Shown here one piece after another: positions 1-8,059 of a stretch of 18,774 bases of DNA. The position numbers and the translations under genes were made by a program. The stretch covers positions 1-18,774 of the forward strand of contig NW_027018522.1 of assembly GCF_032854445.1 (NCBI RefSeq), in the 5' to 3' direction. The notes under the pieces were generated by a model. The model saw nothing but the letters and a program-made list of their open reading frames with translations, searched no databases and was not told where the DNA came from. The DNA is from Liolophura sinensis (lineage: Eukaryota > Mollusca > Polyplacophora > Chitonida > Chitonidae). Position 1 is the stretch's first letter. Every line of letters begins with the position of its first letter.

Positions 1-44
1 CAAATGTCTTACTTCTAAGTCGAAGATAAACTTAATCTCTTTAT

Positions 45-54
45 CTACATGTAG
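45..54. repeat. 10-bp perfect palindrome CTACATGTAG
   Basis: The sequence equals its own reverse complement and appears unchanged once per monomer at offsets 45-54. Nine of its bases recur at offsets 425-433 (CTACATGTAC), 380 bp downstream. Short palindromes are common protein-binding or hairpin seeds in satellites, but no specific binder can be named. Confidence 0.8.
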
Positions 55-71
55 AAAAACCACACCATTTT

Positions 72-81
72 TATATAAAAA
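72..81 (+). promoter_or_regulatory. TATA-like box in each monomer (unit 1 copy shown)
   Basis: TATATAAAAA, a good match to the eukaryotic TATA box, occurs once per monomer at offsets 72-81. It is conserved in every copy except unit 22, which reads TATATAATAA. It lies 75 bp upstream of the plus-strand ATG. It may be no more than an AT-rich patch, and no transcript evidence is available. Satellites are sometimes transcribed from such internal promoters. Confidence 0.3.
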
Positions 82-127
82 CCACAAGGTACTTGATACA
101 GTCTGCTGTAAAAAGTACAATTGAACA

Positions 128-172
128 CTGACCCACATCAATAAGGTGCCAAAAGATGCGCAATTGGGTCAG
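128..172. repeat. 8-bp inverted repeat CTGACCCA...TGGGTCAG
   Basis: Arms at offsets 128-135 and 165-172 are perfect reverse complements separated by 29 bases. A second possible stem, AGATGC (154-159) with GCATCT (173-178), crosses the first, so the two cannot form together as simple hairpins. The 8-bp arms are kept in almost all units. Unit 6 breaks the right arm, and units 15 and 23 alter the GCATCT arm. Confidence 0.6.
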
Positions 173-350
173 GCATCTCCAGCTGTTGAAAAATTGCAAA
201 TTTCCTTGGTTTCCATGGAGTAAGAGCCGTTGCTGGGCACGTGATTTTGACATAAATGATGATTCAATTGTGGCTACAGCCAAAAGTATTGGTCGGAGAG
301 CAACGCGGTTTGCACCATTCGATTTCTCGTCACAAAACACGTCGGATTAG
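156..350 (+). other. Recurrent 64-codon open frame, probably not a gene
   Basis: Each monomer has an ATG-started 64-codon frame at offsets 156-350. It is intact in 34 of 35 units, the exception being unit 4, where Trp18 becomes a stop. The predicted peptide is basic and rich in Trp, Phe and Arg, with no signal peptide, membrane segment or family I recognise. Comparing copies I count about 18 distinct replacement or nonsense changes (for example at residues 10, 14, 34, 36, 46 and 51) against about 6 synonymous ones, close to what neutral drift would give. The frame has survived because the copies are young and homogenised, not because it is visibly selected. A 70-codon frame overlaps it on the other strand. 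Confidence 0.3.
271..282. repeat. Short hairpin TGGCTACAGCCA
   Basis: TGGC and GCCA arms around a 4-base loop occur once per monomer. Unit 20 disrupts the right arm (ACACCCA). No function is implied. Confidence 0.5.
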
Positions 351-424
351 CCTCTTACCAGCAGCATTGGAACATTTTTTCCACTTTTGGATATTTGCCT
401 GGTCCTTTTGCTAATTGAAATCGG

Positions 425-442
425 CTACATGTACTATGTACA
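425..442. repeat. TGTAC/ATGTAC repeat cluster with dyad symmetry
   Basis: CTACATGTACTATGTACA contains the direct repeat ATGTAC-T-ATGTAC, the palindrome TACATGTA, and a TACAT/ATGTA stem with a 5-base loop. It is present in all full units. Unit 6 has a T to A in the centre, and HOR-start units have C as the final base. Confidence 0.7.
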
Positions 443-522
443 ATCGCGACTGGTCATTACTATATTCATCTTTTGATTATAAGTTATGTGCCCTTCGGTA
501 GCCCAGAAGATGTCAAATCTTT

Positions 523-533
523 GGGCCAAGCCC
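523..533. repeat. Short GC hairpin GGGCCAAGCCC
   Basis: GGGC and GCCC arms enclose CAA near the right end of each monomer. It is one of the few GC-rich patches in the unit and appears invariant in the copies present. It may form a small stem in single-stranded DNA or RNA. Confidence 0.5.
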
Positions 534-548
534 ATTTAACTCACCCAG

Positions 549-1096
549 CAAATGTCTTACTTCTAAGTCGAAGATAAACTTAATCTCTTTATCTACATGT
601 AGAAAAACCACACCATTTTTATATAAAAACCACAAGGTACTTGATACAGTCTGCTGTAAAAAGTACAATTGAACACTGACCCACATCAATAAGGTGCCAA
701 AAGATGCGCAATTGGGTCAGGCATCTCCAGGTGTTGAAAAATTGCAAATTTCCTTGGTTTCCATGGAGTAAGAGCCGTTGCTGGGCACGTGATTTTGACA
801 TAAATGATGATTCAATTGTGGCTACAGCCAAAAGTATTGGTCGGAGAGCAACGCGGTTTGCACCATTCGATTTCTCGTCACAAAATACGTCGGATTAGCC
901 TCTTACCAGCAGCATTGGAACATTTTTTCCACTTTTGGATTTTTGCCTGGTCCTTTTGCTAATTGAAATCGGCTACATGTACTATGTACAATCGCGACTG
1001 GTCATTACTATATTCAACTTTTGATTATAAGTTATGTGCCCTTCGGTAGCCCAGAAGATGTCAAATCTTTGGGCCAAGCCCATTTAACTCACCCAG
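549..1096. repeat. Satellite monomer 2
   Basis: Full-length ordinary unit with 183G, 196-197 GC, 256A, 261G, 393T and 469A. By eye it differs from monomer 3 only at offset 183. Confidence 0.97.
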
Positions 1097-1644
1097 CAAA
1101 TGTCTTACTTCTAAGTCGAAGATAAACTTAATCTCTTTATCTACATGTAGAAAAACCACACCATTTTTATATAAAAACCACAAGGTACTTGATACAGTCT
1201 GCTGTAAAAAGTACAATTGAACACTGACCCACATCAATAAGGTGCCAAAAGATGCGCAATTGGGTCAGGCATCTCCAGCTGTTGAAAAATTGCAAATTTC
1301 CTTGGTTTCCATGGAGTAAGAGCCGTTGCTGGGCACGTGATTTTGACATAAATGATGATTCAATTGTGGCTACAGCCAAAAGTATTGGTCGGAGAGCAAC
1401 GCGGTTTGCACCATTCGATTTCTCGTCACAAAATACGTCGGATTAGCCTCTTACCAGCAGCATTGGAACATTTTTTCCACTTTTGGATTTTTGCCTGGTC
1501 CTTTTGCTAATTGAAATCGGCTACATGTACTATGTACAATCGCGACTGGTCATTACTATATTCAACTTTTGATTATAAGTTATGTGCCCTTCGGTAGCCC
1601 AGAAGATGTCAAATCTTTGGGCCAAGCCCATTTAACTCACCCAG
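1097..1644. repeat. Satellite monomer 3
   Basis: Full-length ordinary unit with 183C and otherwise the commonest allele at each site. It is close to a consensus of the ordinary type and nearly identical to monomers 2 and 17. Confidence 0.97.
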
Positions 1645-2192
1645 CAAATGTCTTACTTCTAAGTCGAAGATAAACTTAATCTCTTTATCTACATGTAGAA
1701 AAACCACACCATTTTTATATAAAAACCACAAGGTACTTGATACAGTCTGCTGTAAAAAGTACAATTGAACACTGACCCACATCAATAAGGTGCCAAAAGA
1801 TGCGCAATTGGGTCAGGCATCTCCAGGTGTTGAAAAATTGCAAATTTCCTTGATTTCGATGGAGTAAGAGCCGTTGCTGGGCACGTGATTTTGACATAAA
1901 TGATCATTCAATTGTGGCTACAGCCAAAAGTATTGGTCGGAGAGCAACGCGGTTTGCACCATTCGATTTCTCGTCACAAAATACGTCGGATTAGCCTCTT
2001 ACCAGCAGCATTGGAACATTTTTTCCACTTTTGGATTTTTGCCTGGTCCTTTTGCTAATTGAAATCGGCTACATGTACTATGTACAATCGCGACTGGTCA
2101 TTACTATATTCAACTTTTGATTATAAGTTATGTGCCCTTCGGTAGCCCAGAAGATGTCAAATCTTTGGGCCAAGCCCATTTAACTCACCCAG
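1645..2192. repeat. Satellite monomer 4
   Basis: Full-length unit with 183G and 261C. Two private changes, G to A at 1854 and C to G at 1858, sit close together. The first makes a stop codon in the plus-strand open frame, so this is the only unit where that frame is interrupted. Confidence 0.97.
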
Positions 2193-2740
2193 CAAATGTC
2201 TTACTTCTAAGTCGAAGATAAACTCAATGTCTTTATCTACATGTAGAAAAACCACACCATTTTTATATAAAAAACACAAGGTACTTGATACAGTCTGCTG
2301 TAAAAAGTACAATTGAACACTGACCCACATCAATAAGGTGCCAAAAGATGCGCAATTGGGTCAGGCATCTCCAGCTGTTGAAAAATTGCAAATTTCCTTG
2401 GTTTCCATGGAGTAAGAGCCGTTGCTGGGCACGTGATTTTGACATAAATGATGATTCAATTGTGGCTACAGCCAAAAGTATTGGTCGGAGAGCAGCGCGG
2501 TTTGCACCATTCGATTTCTCGTCACAAAATACGTCGGATTAGCCTCTTACCAGCACGATTGGAGCATTTTTTTTACTTTTGGATTTTTGCCTGGTCCTTT
2601 TGCTAATTGAAATCGGCTACATGTACTATGTACCATCGCGACTGGTCATTACTATATTCAACTTTTGATTATAAGTTATGTGCCCTTCGGTAGCCCAGAA
2701 GACGTCAAATCTTTGGGCCAAGCCCATTTAACTCACCCAG
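2193..2740. repeat. Satellite monomer 5 (HOR start type)
   Basis: Full-length unit with 33C/37G, 82A, 183C, 364-365 CG, 372G, 381-382 TT, 442C and 511C. The 442C+511C combination marks the first unit of each HOR block (units 5, 12, 20, 32). It has a private G that turns ACG into GCG in the plus open frame. Confidence 0.97.
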
Positions 2741-3288
2741 CAAATGTCTTACTTCTAAGTCGAAGATAAACTCAATGTCTTTATCTACATGTAGAAAAAC
2801 CACACCATTTTTATATAAAAAACACAAGGTACTTGATACAGTCTGCTGTAAAAAGTACAATTGAACACTGACCCACATCAATAAGGTGCCAAAAGATGCG
2901 CAATTGGGCCAGGCATCTCCAGGTGTTGAAAAATTGTAAATTTCCTTGGTTTCCATGGAGTAAGAGCCGTTGCTGGGCACGTGATTTTGACATAATTGAT
3001 GATTCAATTGTGGCTACAGCCAAAAGTATTGCTCGGAGAGCAACGCTGTTTGCACCATTCGATTTCTCGTCACAAAATACGTCGGATTAGCCTCTTACCA
3101 GCAGCATTGGAACATTTTTTCCACTTTTGGATATTTGTCTGGTCCTTTTGCTAATTGAAATCGGCTACATGTACAATGTACAATCGCGACTGGTCATTAC
3201 TATATTCATCTTTTGATTATAAGTTATGTGCCCTTCGGTAGCCCAGAAGATGTCAAATCTTTGGGCCAAGCCCATTTAACTCACCCAG
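2741..3288. repeat. Satellite monomer 6 (256T/292C type)
   Basis: Full-length unit with 33C/37G, 82A, 183G, 256T, 292C, 307T, 393A, 398T and 469T. It is the most diverged of its class (6, 13, 21, 33). A private T to C at 2909 breaks the 8-bp inverted repeat, and the second TACATGTA-type element reads ACAATGTAC at 3173-3181. Confidence 0.97.
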
Positions 3289-3836
3289 CAAATGTCTTAC
3301 TTCTAAGTCGAAGATAAACTTAATCTCTTTATCTACATGTAGAAAAACCACACCATTTTTATATAAAAACCACAAGGTACTTGATACAGTCTGCTGTAAA
3401 AAGTACAATTGAACACTGACCCACATCAATAAGGTGCCAAAAGATGCGCAATTGGGTCAGGCATCTCCAGGTGTTGAAAAATTGCAAATTTCCTTGGTTT
3501 CCATGGAGTAAGAGCCGTTGCTGGGCACGTGATTTTGACATAATTGATGATTCAATTGTGGCTACAGCCAAAAGTATTGGTCGGAGAGCAACGCGGTTTG
3601 CACCATTCGATTTCTCGTCACAAAATACGTCGGATTAGCCTCTTACCAGCAGCATTGGAACATTTTTTCCACTTTTGGATTTTTGCCTGGTCCTTTTGCT
3701 AATTGAAATCGGCTACATGTACTATGTACAATCGCGACTGGTCATTACTATATTCATCTTTTGATTATAAGTTATGTGCCCTTCGGTAGCCCAGAAGATG
3801 TCAAATCTTTGGGCCAAGCCCATTTAACTCACCCAG
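3289..3836. repeat. Satellite monomer 7 (256T/292G type)
   Basis: Full-length unit with 82C, 183G, 256T, 292G, 307G and 469T, but 393T instead of the 393A seen in units 14, 22 and 34. It occupies the third place of HOR block I. Confidence 0.97.
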
Positions 3837-4384
3837 CAAATGTCTTACTTCTAAGTCGAAGATAAACTTAATCTCTTTATCTACATGTAGAAAAACCACA
3901 CCATTTTTATATAAAAACCACAAGGTACTTGATACAGTCTGCTGTAAAAAGTACAATTGAACACTGACCCACATCAATAAGGTGCCAAAAGATGCGCAAT
4001 TGGGTCAGGCATCTCCAGCTGTTGAAAACTTGCAAATTTCCTTGGTTTCCATGGAGTAAGAGCCGTTGCTGGGCACGTGATTTTGACATAAATGATGATT
4101 CAATTGTGGCTACAGCCAAAAGTATTGGTCGGAGAGCAACGCGGTTTGCACCATTCGATTTCTCGTCACAAAATACGTCGGATTAGCCTCTTACCAGCAC
4201 GATTGGAGCATTTTTTTTACTTTTGGATTTTTGCCTGGTCCTTTTGCTAATTGAAATCGGCTACATGTACTATGTACCATCGCGACTGGTCATTACTATA
4301 TTCAACTTTTGATTATAAGTTATGTGCCCTTCGGTAGCCCAGAAGATGTCAAATCTTTGGGCCAAGCCCATTTAACTCACCCAG
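3837..4384. repeat. Satellite monomer 8 (364-365 CG type)
   Basis: Full-length unit with 183C, 364-365 CG, 372G, 381-382 TT and 442C, but 511T. A private A to C at 4029 precedes the variable 196-197 site. It is the fourth unit of HOR block I, equivalent to units 15 and 23. Confidence 0.97.
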
Positions 4385-4932
4385 CAAATGTCTTACTTCT
4401 AAGTCGAAGATAAACTTAATCTCTTTATCTACATGTAGAAAAACCACACCATTTTTATATAAAAACCACAAGGTACTTGATACAGTCTGCTGTAAAAAGT
4501 ACAATTGAACACTGACCCACATCAATAAGGTGCCAAAAGATGCGCAATTGGGTCAGGCATCTCCAGGTGTTGAAAAATTCGAAATTTCCTTGGTTTCCAT
4601 GGAGTAAGAGCCGTTGCTGGGCACGTGATTTTGACATAAATGATGATTCAATTGTGGCTACAGCCAAAAGTATTGGTCGGAGAGCAACGCGGTTTGCACC
4701 ATTCGATTTCTCGTCACAAAATACGTCGGATTAGCCTCTTACCAGCAGCATTGGAACATTTTTTTCACTTTTGGATTTTTGCCTGGTCCTTTTGCTAATT
4801 GAAATCGGCTACATGTACTATGTACAATCGCGACTGGTCATTACTATATTCAACTTTTGATTATAAGTTATGTGCCCTTCGGTAGCCCAGAAGATGTCAA
4901 ATCTTTGGGCCAAGCCCATTTAACTCACCCAG
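4385..4932. repeat. Satellite monomer 9 (196-197 CG type)
   Basis: Full-length unit with 183G and CG instead of GC at 4580-4581, which creates a TTCGAA palindrome. Offset 381-382 reads TC, an intermediate between the CC and TT alleles. It is the equivalent of units 16 and 24 but has 261G where they have 261C. Confidence 0.97.
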
Positions 4933-5480
4933 CAAATGTCTTACTTCTAAGTCGAAGATAAACTTAATCTCTTTATCTACATGTAGAAAAACCACACCAT
5001 TTTTATATAAAAAACACAAGGTACTTGATACAGTCTGCTGTAAAAAGTACAATTGAACACTGACCCACATCAATAAGGTGCCAAAAGATGCGCAATTGGG
5101 TCAGGCATCTCCAGCTGTTGAAAAATTGCAAATTTCCTTGGTTTCCATGGAGTAAGAGCCGTTGCTGGGCACGTGATTTTGACATAAATGATGATTCAAT
5201 TGTGGCTACAGCCAAAAGTATTGGTCGGAGAGCAACGCGGTTTGCACCATTCGATTTCTCGTCACAAAATACGTCGGATTAGCCTCTTACCAGCAGCATT
5301 GGAACATTTTTTCCACTTTTGGATTTTTGCCTGGTCCTTTTGCTAATTGAAATCGGCTACATGTACTATGTACAATCGCGACTGGTCATTACTATATTCA
5401 ACTTTTGATTATAAGTTATGTGCCCTTCGGTAGCCCAGAAGATGTCAAATCTTTGGGCCAAGCCCATTTAACTCACCCAG
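4933..5480. repeat. Satellite monomer 10
   Basis: Full-length ordinary unit with 183C and 82A but the CTTAATC form at 33/37. The 82A allele without the 33C/37G pair is seen in units 10, 13, 21, 32, 33 and 35. Confidence 0.97.
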
Positions 5481-6028
5481 CAAATGTCTTACTTCTAAGT
5501 CGAAGATAAACTTAATCTCTTTATCTACATGTAGAAAAACCACACCATTTTTATATAAAAACCACAAGGTACTTGATACAGTCTGCTGTAAAAAGTACAA
5601 TTGAACACTGACCCACATCAATAAGGTGCCAAAAGATGCGCAATTGGGTCAGGCATCTCCAGGTGTTGAAAAATTGGAAATTTCCTTGGTTTCCATGGAG
5701 TAAGAGCCGTTGCTGGGCACGTGATTTTGACATAAATGTTCATTCAATTGTGGCTACAGCCAAACGTATTGGTCGGAGAGCAACGCGGTTTGCACCATTC
5801 GATTTCTCGTCACAAAATACGTCGGATTAGCCTCTTACCAGCAGCATTGGAACATTTTTTCCACTTTTGGATTTTTGCCTGGTCCTTTTGCTAATTGAAA
5901 TCGGCTACATGTACTATGTACAATCGCGACTGGTCATTATTATATTCAACTTTTGATTATAAGTTATGTGCCCTTCGGTAGCCCAGAAGATGTCAAATCT
6001 TTGGGCCAAGCCCATTTAACTCACCCAG
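5481..6028. repeat. Satellite monomer 11 (196-197 GG type)
   Basis: Full-length unit with 183G, GG at 196-197 and 261C. Private changes include A to T at offset 258 or 259 (ATGTTCATT), A to C in AAACGT and C to T in CATTATTATATT. Three private changes make it one of the more individual units. Confidence 0.97.
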
Positions 6029-6576
6029 CAAATGTCTTACTTCTAAGTCGAAGATAAACTCAATGTCTTTATCTACATGTAGAAAAACCACACCATTTTT
6101 ATATAAAAAACACAAGGTACTTGATACAGTCTGCTGTAAAAAGTACAATTGAACACTGACCCACATCAATAAGGTGCCAAAAGATGCGCAATTGGGTCAG
6201 GCATCTCCAGCTGTTGAAAAATTGCAAATTTCCTTGGTTTCCATGGAGTAAGAGCCGTTGCTGGGCACGTGATTTTGACATAAATGATGACTCAATTGTG
6301 GCTACAGCCAAAAGTATTGGTCGGAGAGCAACGCGGTTTGCACCATTCGATTTCTCGTCACAAAATACGTCGGATTAGCCTCTTACCAGCAGCATTGGAG
6401 CATTTTTTCCACTTTTGGATTTTTGCCTGGTCCTTTTGCTAATTGAAATCGGCTACATGTACTATGTACCATCGCGACTGGTCATTACTATATTCAACTT
6501 TTGATTATAAGTTATGTGCCCTTCTGTAGCCCAGAAGACGTCAAATCTTTGGGCCAAGCCCATTTAACTCACCCAG
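6029..6576. repeat. Satellite monomer 12 (HOR start type)
   Basis: Full-length unit with 33C/37G, 82A, 183C, 372G with GC at 364-365, 442C and 511C. It also has CTTCTGTAGCC where most units read CTTCGGTAGCC. That T is shared with unit 32, another HOR-start unit, which supports their common descent. Confidence 0.97.
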
Positions 6577-7124
6577 CAAATGTCTTACTTCTAAGTCGAA
6601 GATAAACTTAATCTCTTTATCTACATGTAGAAAAACCACACCATTTTTATATAAAAAACACAAGGTACTTGATACAGTCTGCTGTAAAAAGTACAATTGA
6701 ACACTGACCCACATCAATAAGGTGCCAAAAGATGCGCAATTGGGTCAGGCATCTCCAGGTGTTGAAAAATTGCAAATTTCCTTGGTTTCCATGGAGTAAG
6801 AGCCGTTGCTGGGCACGTGATTTTGACATAATTGATGATTCAATTGTGGCTACAGCCAAAAGTATTGCTCGGAGAGCAACGCGGTTTGCACCATTCGATT
6901 TCTCGTCACAAAATACGTCGGATTAGCCTCTTACCAGCACGATTGGAGCATTTTTTTTACTTTTGGATTTTTGCCTGGTCCTTTTGCTAATTGAAATCGG
7001 CTACATGTACTATGTACAATCGCGACTGGTCATTACTATATTCAACTTTTGATTATAAGTTATGTGCCCTTCGGTAGCCCAGAAGATGTCAAATCTTTGG
7101 GCCAAGCCCATTTAACTCACCCAG
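6577..7124. repeat. Satellite monomer 13 (chimeric 256T/292C type)
   Basis: Full-length unit whose left part is the 256T/292C class (82A, 183G, 256T, 292C), while the right part has 364-365 CG, 372G, 381-382 TT, 393T and 469A, the pattern of units 5, 8 and 23. The switch lies between offsets 292 and 364. It keeps 307G, unlike units 6, 21 and 33. Confidence 0.97.
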
Positions 7125-7672
7125 CAAATGTCTTACTTCTAAGTCGAAGATAAACTTAATCTCTTTATCTACATGTAGAAAAACCACACCATTTTTATAT
7201 AAAAACCACAAGGTACTTGATACAGTCTGCTGTAAAAAGTACAATTGAACACTGACCCACATCAATAAGGTGCCAAAAGATGCGCAATTGGGTCAGGCAT
7301 CTCCAGGTGTTGAAAAATTGCAAATTTCCTTGGTTTCCATGGAGTAAGAGCCGTTGCTGGGCACGTGATTTTGACATAATTGATGATTCAATTGTGGCTA
7401 CAGCCAAAAGTATTGGTCGGAGAGCAACGCGGTTTGCACCATTCGATTTCTCGTCACAAAATACGTCGGATTAGCCTCTTACCAGCAGCATTGGAACATT
7501 TTTTCCACTTTTGGATATTTGCCTGGTCCTTTTGCTAATTGAAATCGGCTACATGTACTATGTACAATCGCGACTGGTCATTACTATATTCATCTTTTGA
7601 TTATAAGTTATGTGCCCTTCGGTAGCCCAGAAGATGTCAAATCTTTGGGCCAAGCCCATTTAACTCACCCAG
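7125..7672. repeat. Satellite monomer 14 (256T/292G type)
   Basis: Full-length unit with 82C, 183G, 256T, 292G, 393A, 398C and 469T. By eye it differs from unit 34, twenty units away, at one position only (398), but from its neighbour unit 13 at nine. Confidence 0.97.
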
Positions 7673-8048
7673 CAAATGTCTTACTTCTAAGTATAAACTT
7701 AATCTCTTTATCTACATGTAGAAAAACCACACCATTTTTATATAAAAACCACAAGGTACTTGATACAGTCTGCTGTAAAAAGTACAATTGAACACTGACC
7801 CACATCAATAAGGTGCCAAAAGATGCGCAATTGGGTCAGGCACCTCCAGCTGTTGAAAAATTGCAAATTTCCTTGGTTTCCATGGAGTAAGAGCCGTTGC
7901 TGGGCACGTGATTTTGACATAAATGATGATTCAATTGTGGCTACAGCCAAAAGTATTGGTCGGAGAGCAACGCGGTTTGCACCATTCGATTTCTCGTCAC
8001 AAAATACGTCGGATTAGCCTCTTACCAGCACGATTGGAGCATTTTTTT
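7673..8048. repeat. Satellite monomer 15, truncated (offsets 1-381, minus 5 bp)
   Basis: This unit carries two deletions. CGAAG is missing between 7692 and 7693, and everything after offset 381 is lost at the T run ending at 8048. Its alleles (183C, CACCTCC at offset 176, 364-365 CG, 372G) place it with units 8 and 23. The CACCTCC variant is shared only with unit 23. Confidence 0.95.
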
Positions 8049-8059
8049 ATAAATTAATA
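8049..8059. other. AT-only filler at deletion junction
   Basis: Eleven bases, ATAAATTAATA, lie between the T7 run of unit 15 and the ATTTTTATATA of unit 16. This sequence is not found at any other monomer position. The junction replaces 233 bp (offsets 382-548 of one unit and 1-66 of the next). AT-only filler next to A/T-rich ends is typical of end joining with templated or untemplated additions. Confidence 0.85.

Larger units (their letters stand above)
71..340 (-). other. Recurrent antisense open frame (89 codons here, 60-70 in most units), probably not a gene
   Basis: The minus strand of each unit also has an open frame. It ends at offset 71, at the reverse complement of the TATA-like box, and starts at an ATG at offset 253 or 283 depending on the 261 allele. 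Here it extends to 340 because of the local sequence. Units with 261C lose the upstream ATG, so the frame shortens from 70 to 60 codons. No homology or motif is evident. Two long antisense frames over the same DNA with no codon-position bias argue for chance. Confidence 0.25.
1..548. repeat. Satellite monomer 1
   Basis: Full 548-bp unit, used here as the reference for offsets. Alleles: 82C, 183C, 256A, 261G, 364-365 GC, 393A, 469T. The left two thirds match the ordinary 256A type, whereas 393A and 469T at the right are otherwise typical of the 256T units (14, 22), so this is a likely chimera. It has a private C at offset 338. Confidence 0.97.
2193..6028. repeat. Higher-order repeat block I (units 5-11, 7-mer)
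   Basis: Seven monomers in a characteristic order: a 442C/511C unit (5), a 256T/292C unit (6), a 256T/292G unit (7), a 364-365 CG unit with 442C (8), a 196-197 CG unit (9), a 183C unit (10) and a GG unit at 196-197 (11). The same order restarts at unit 12. The block is 3,836 bp, exactly seven monomers. Confidence 0.7.

Noticed and set aside
316-335. CENP-B box around TTCGATTTCTCG
   Set aside because: Only the TTCG half matches. The A and CGGG positions of the 17-bp motif are not present.
285-340. tRNA gene or tRNA-derived SINE
   Set aside because: The TTCGATT at 318-324 has flanks that do not pair as a T arm, and no acceptor or anticodon stem can be drawn.
389-401. Sm-site-like GATTTTTGC of an snRNA or SL RNA
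   Set aside because: The final purine is wrong, many units read GATATTTGC, and no snRNA features surround it.
487-513. U6 snRNA-like start (GTGCCCTTCGGTAGCC)
   Set aside because: Only a short stretch resembles U6. The ACAGAGA-type and internal stem-loop regions do not follow.
496-535. Dinoflagellate spliced-leader-like GGTAGCCC
   Set aside because: Only about seven bases agree, and no splice-donor context follows.
1-548. Hammerhead ribozyme, known from some satellites of about 500 bp
   Set aside because: The CTGATGA core and a following GAAA in suitable register are absent on both strands.
2705-3007. 100-codon minus-strand open frame spanning units 5 and 6
   Set aside because: It is open only because of private substitutions in this unit, reads through the noncoding part of the repeat, and has no counterpart in other copies.
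7597-7791. 64-codon plus-strand open frame across the unit 14/15 border
   Set aside because: It is created by the 5-bp deletion in unit 15 and has no counterpart elsewhere in the array.
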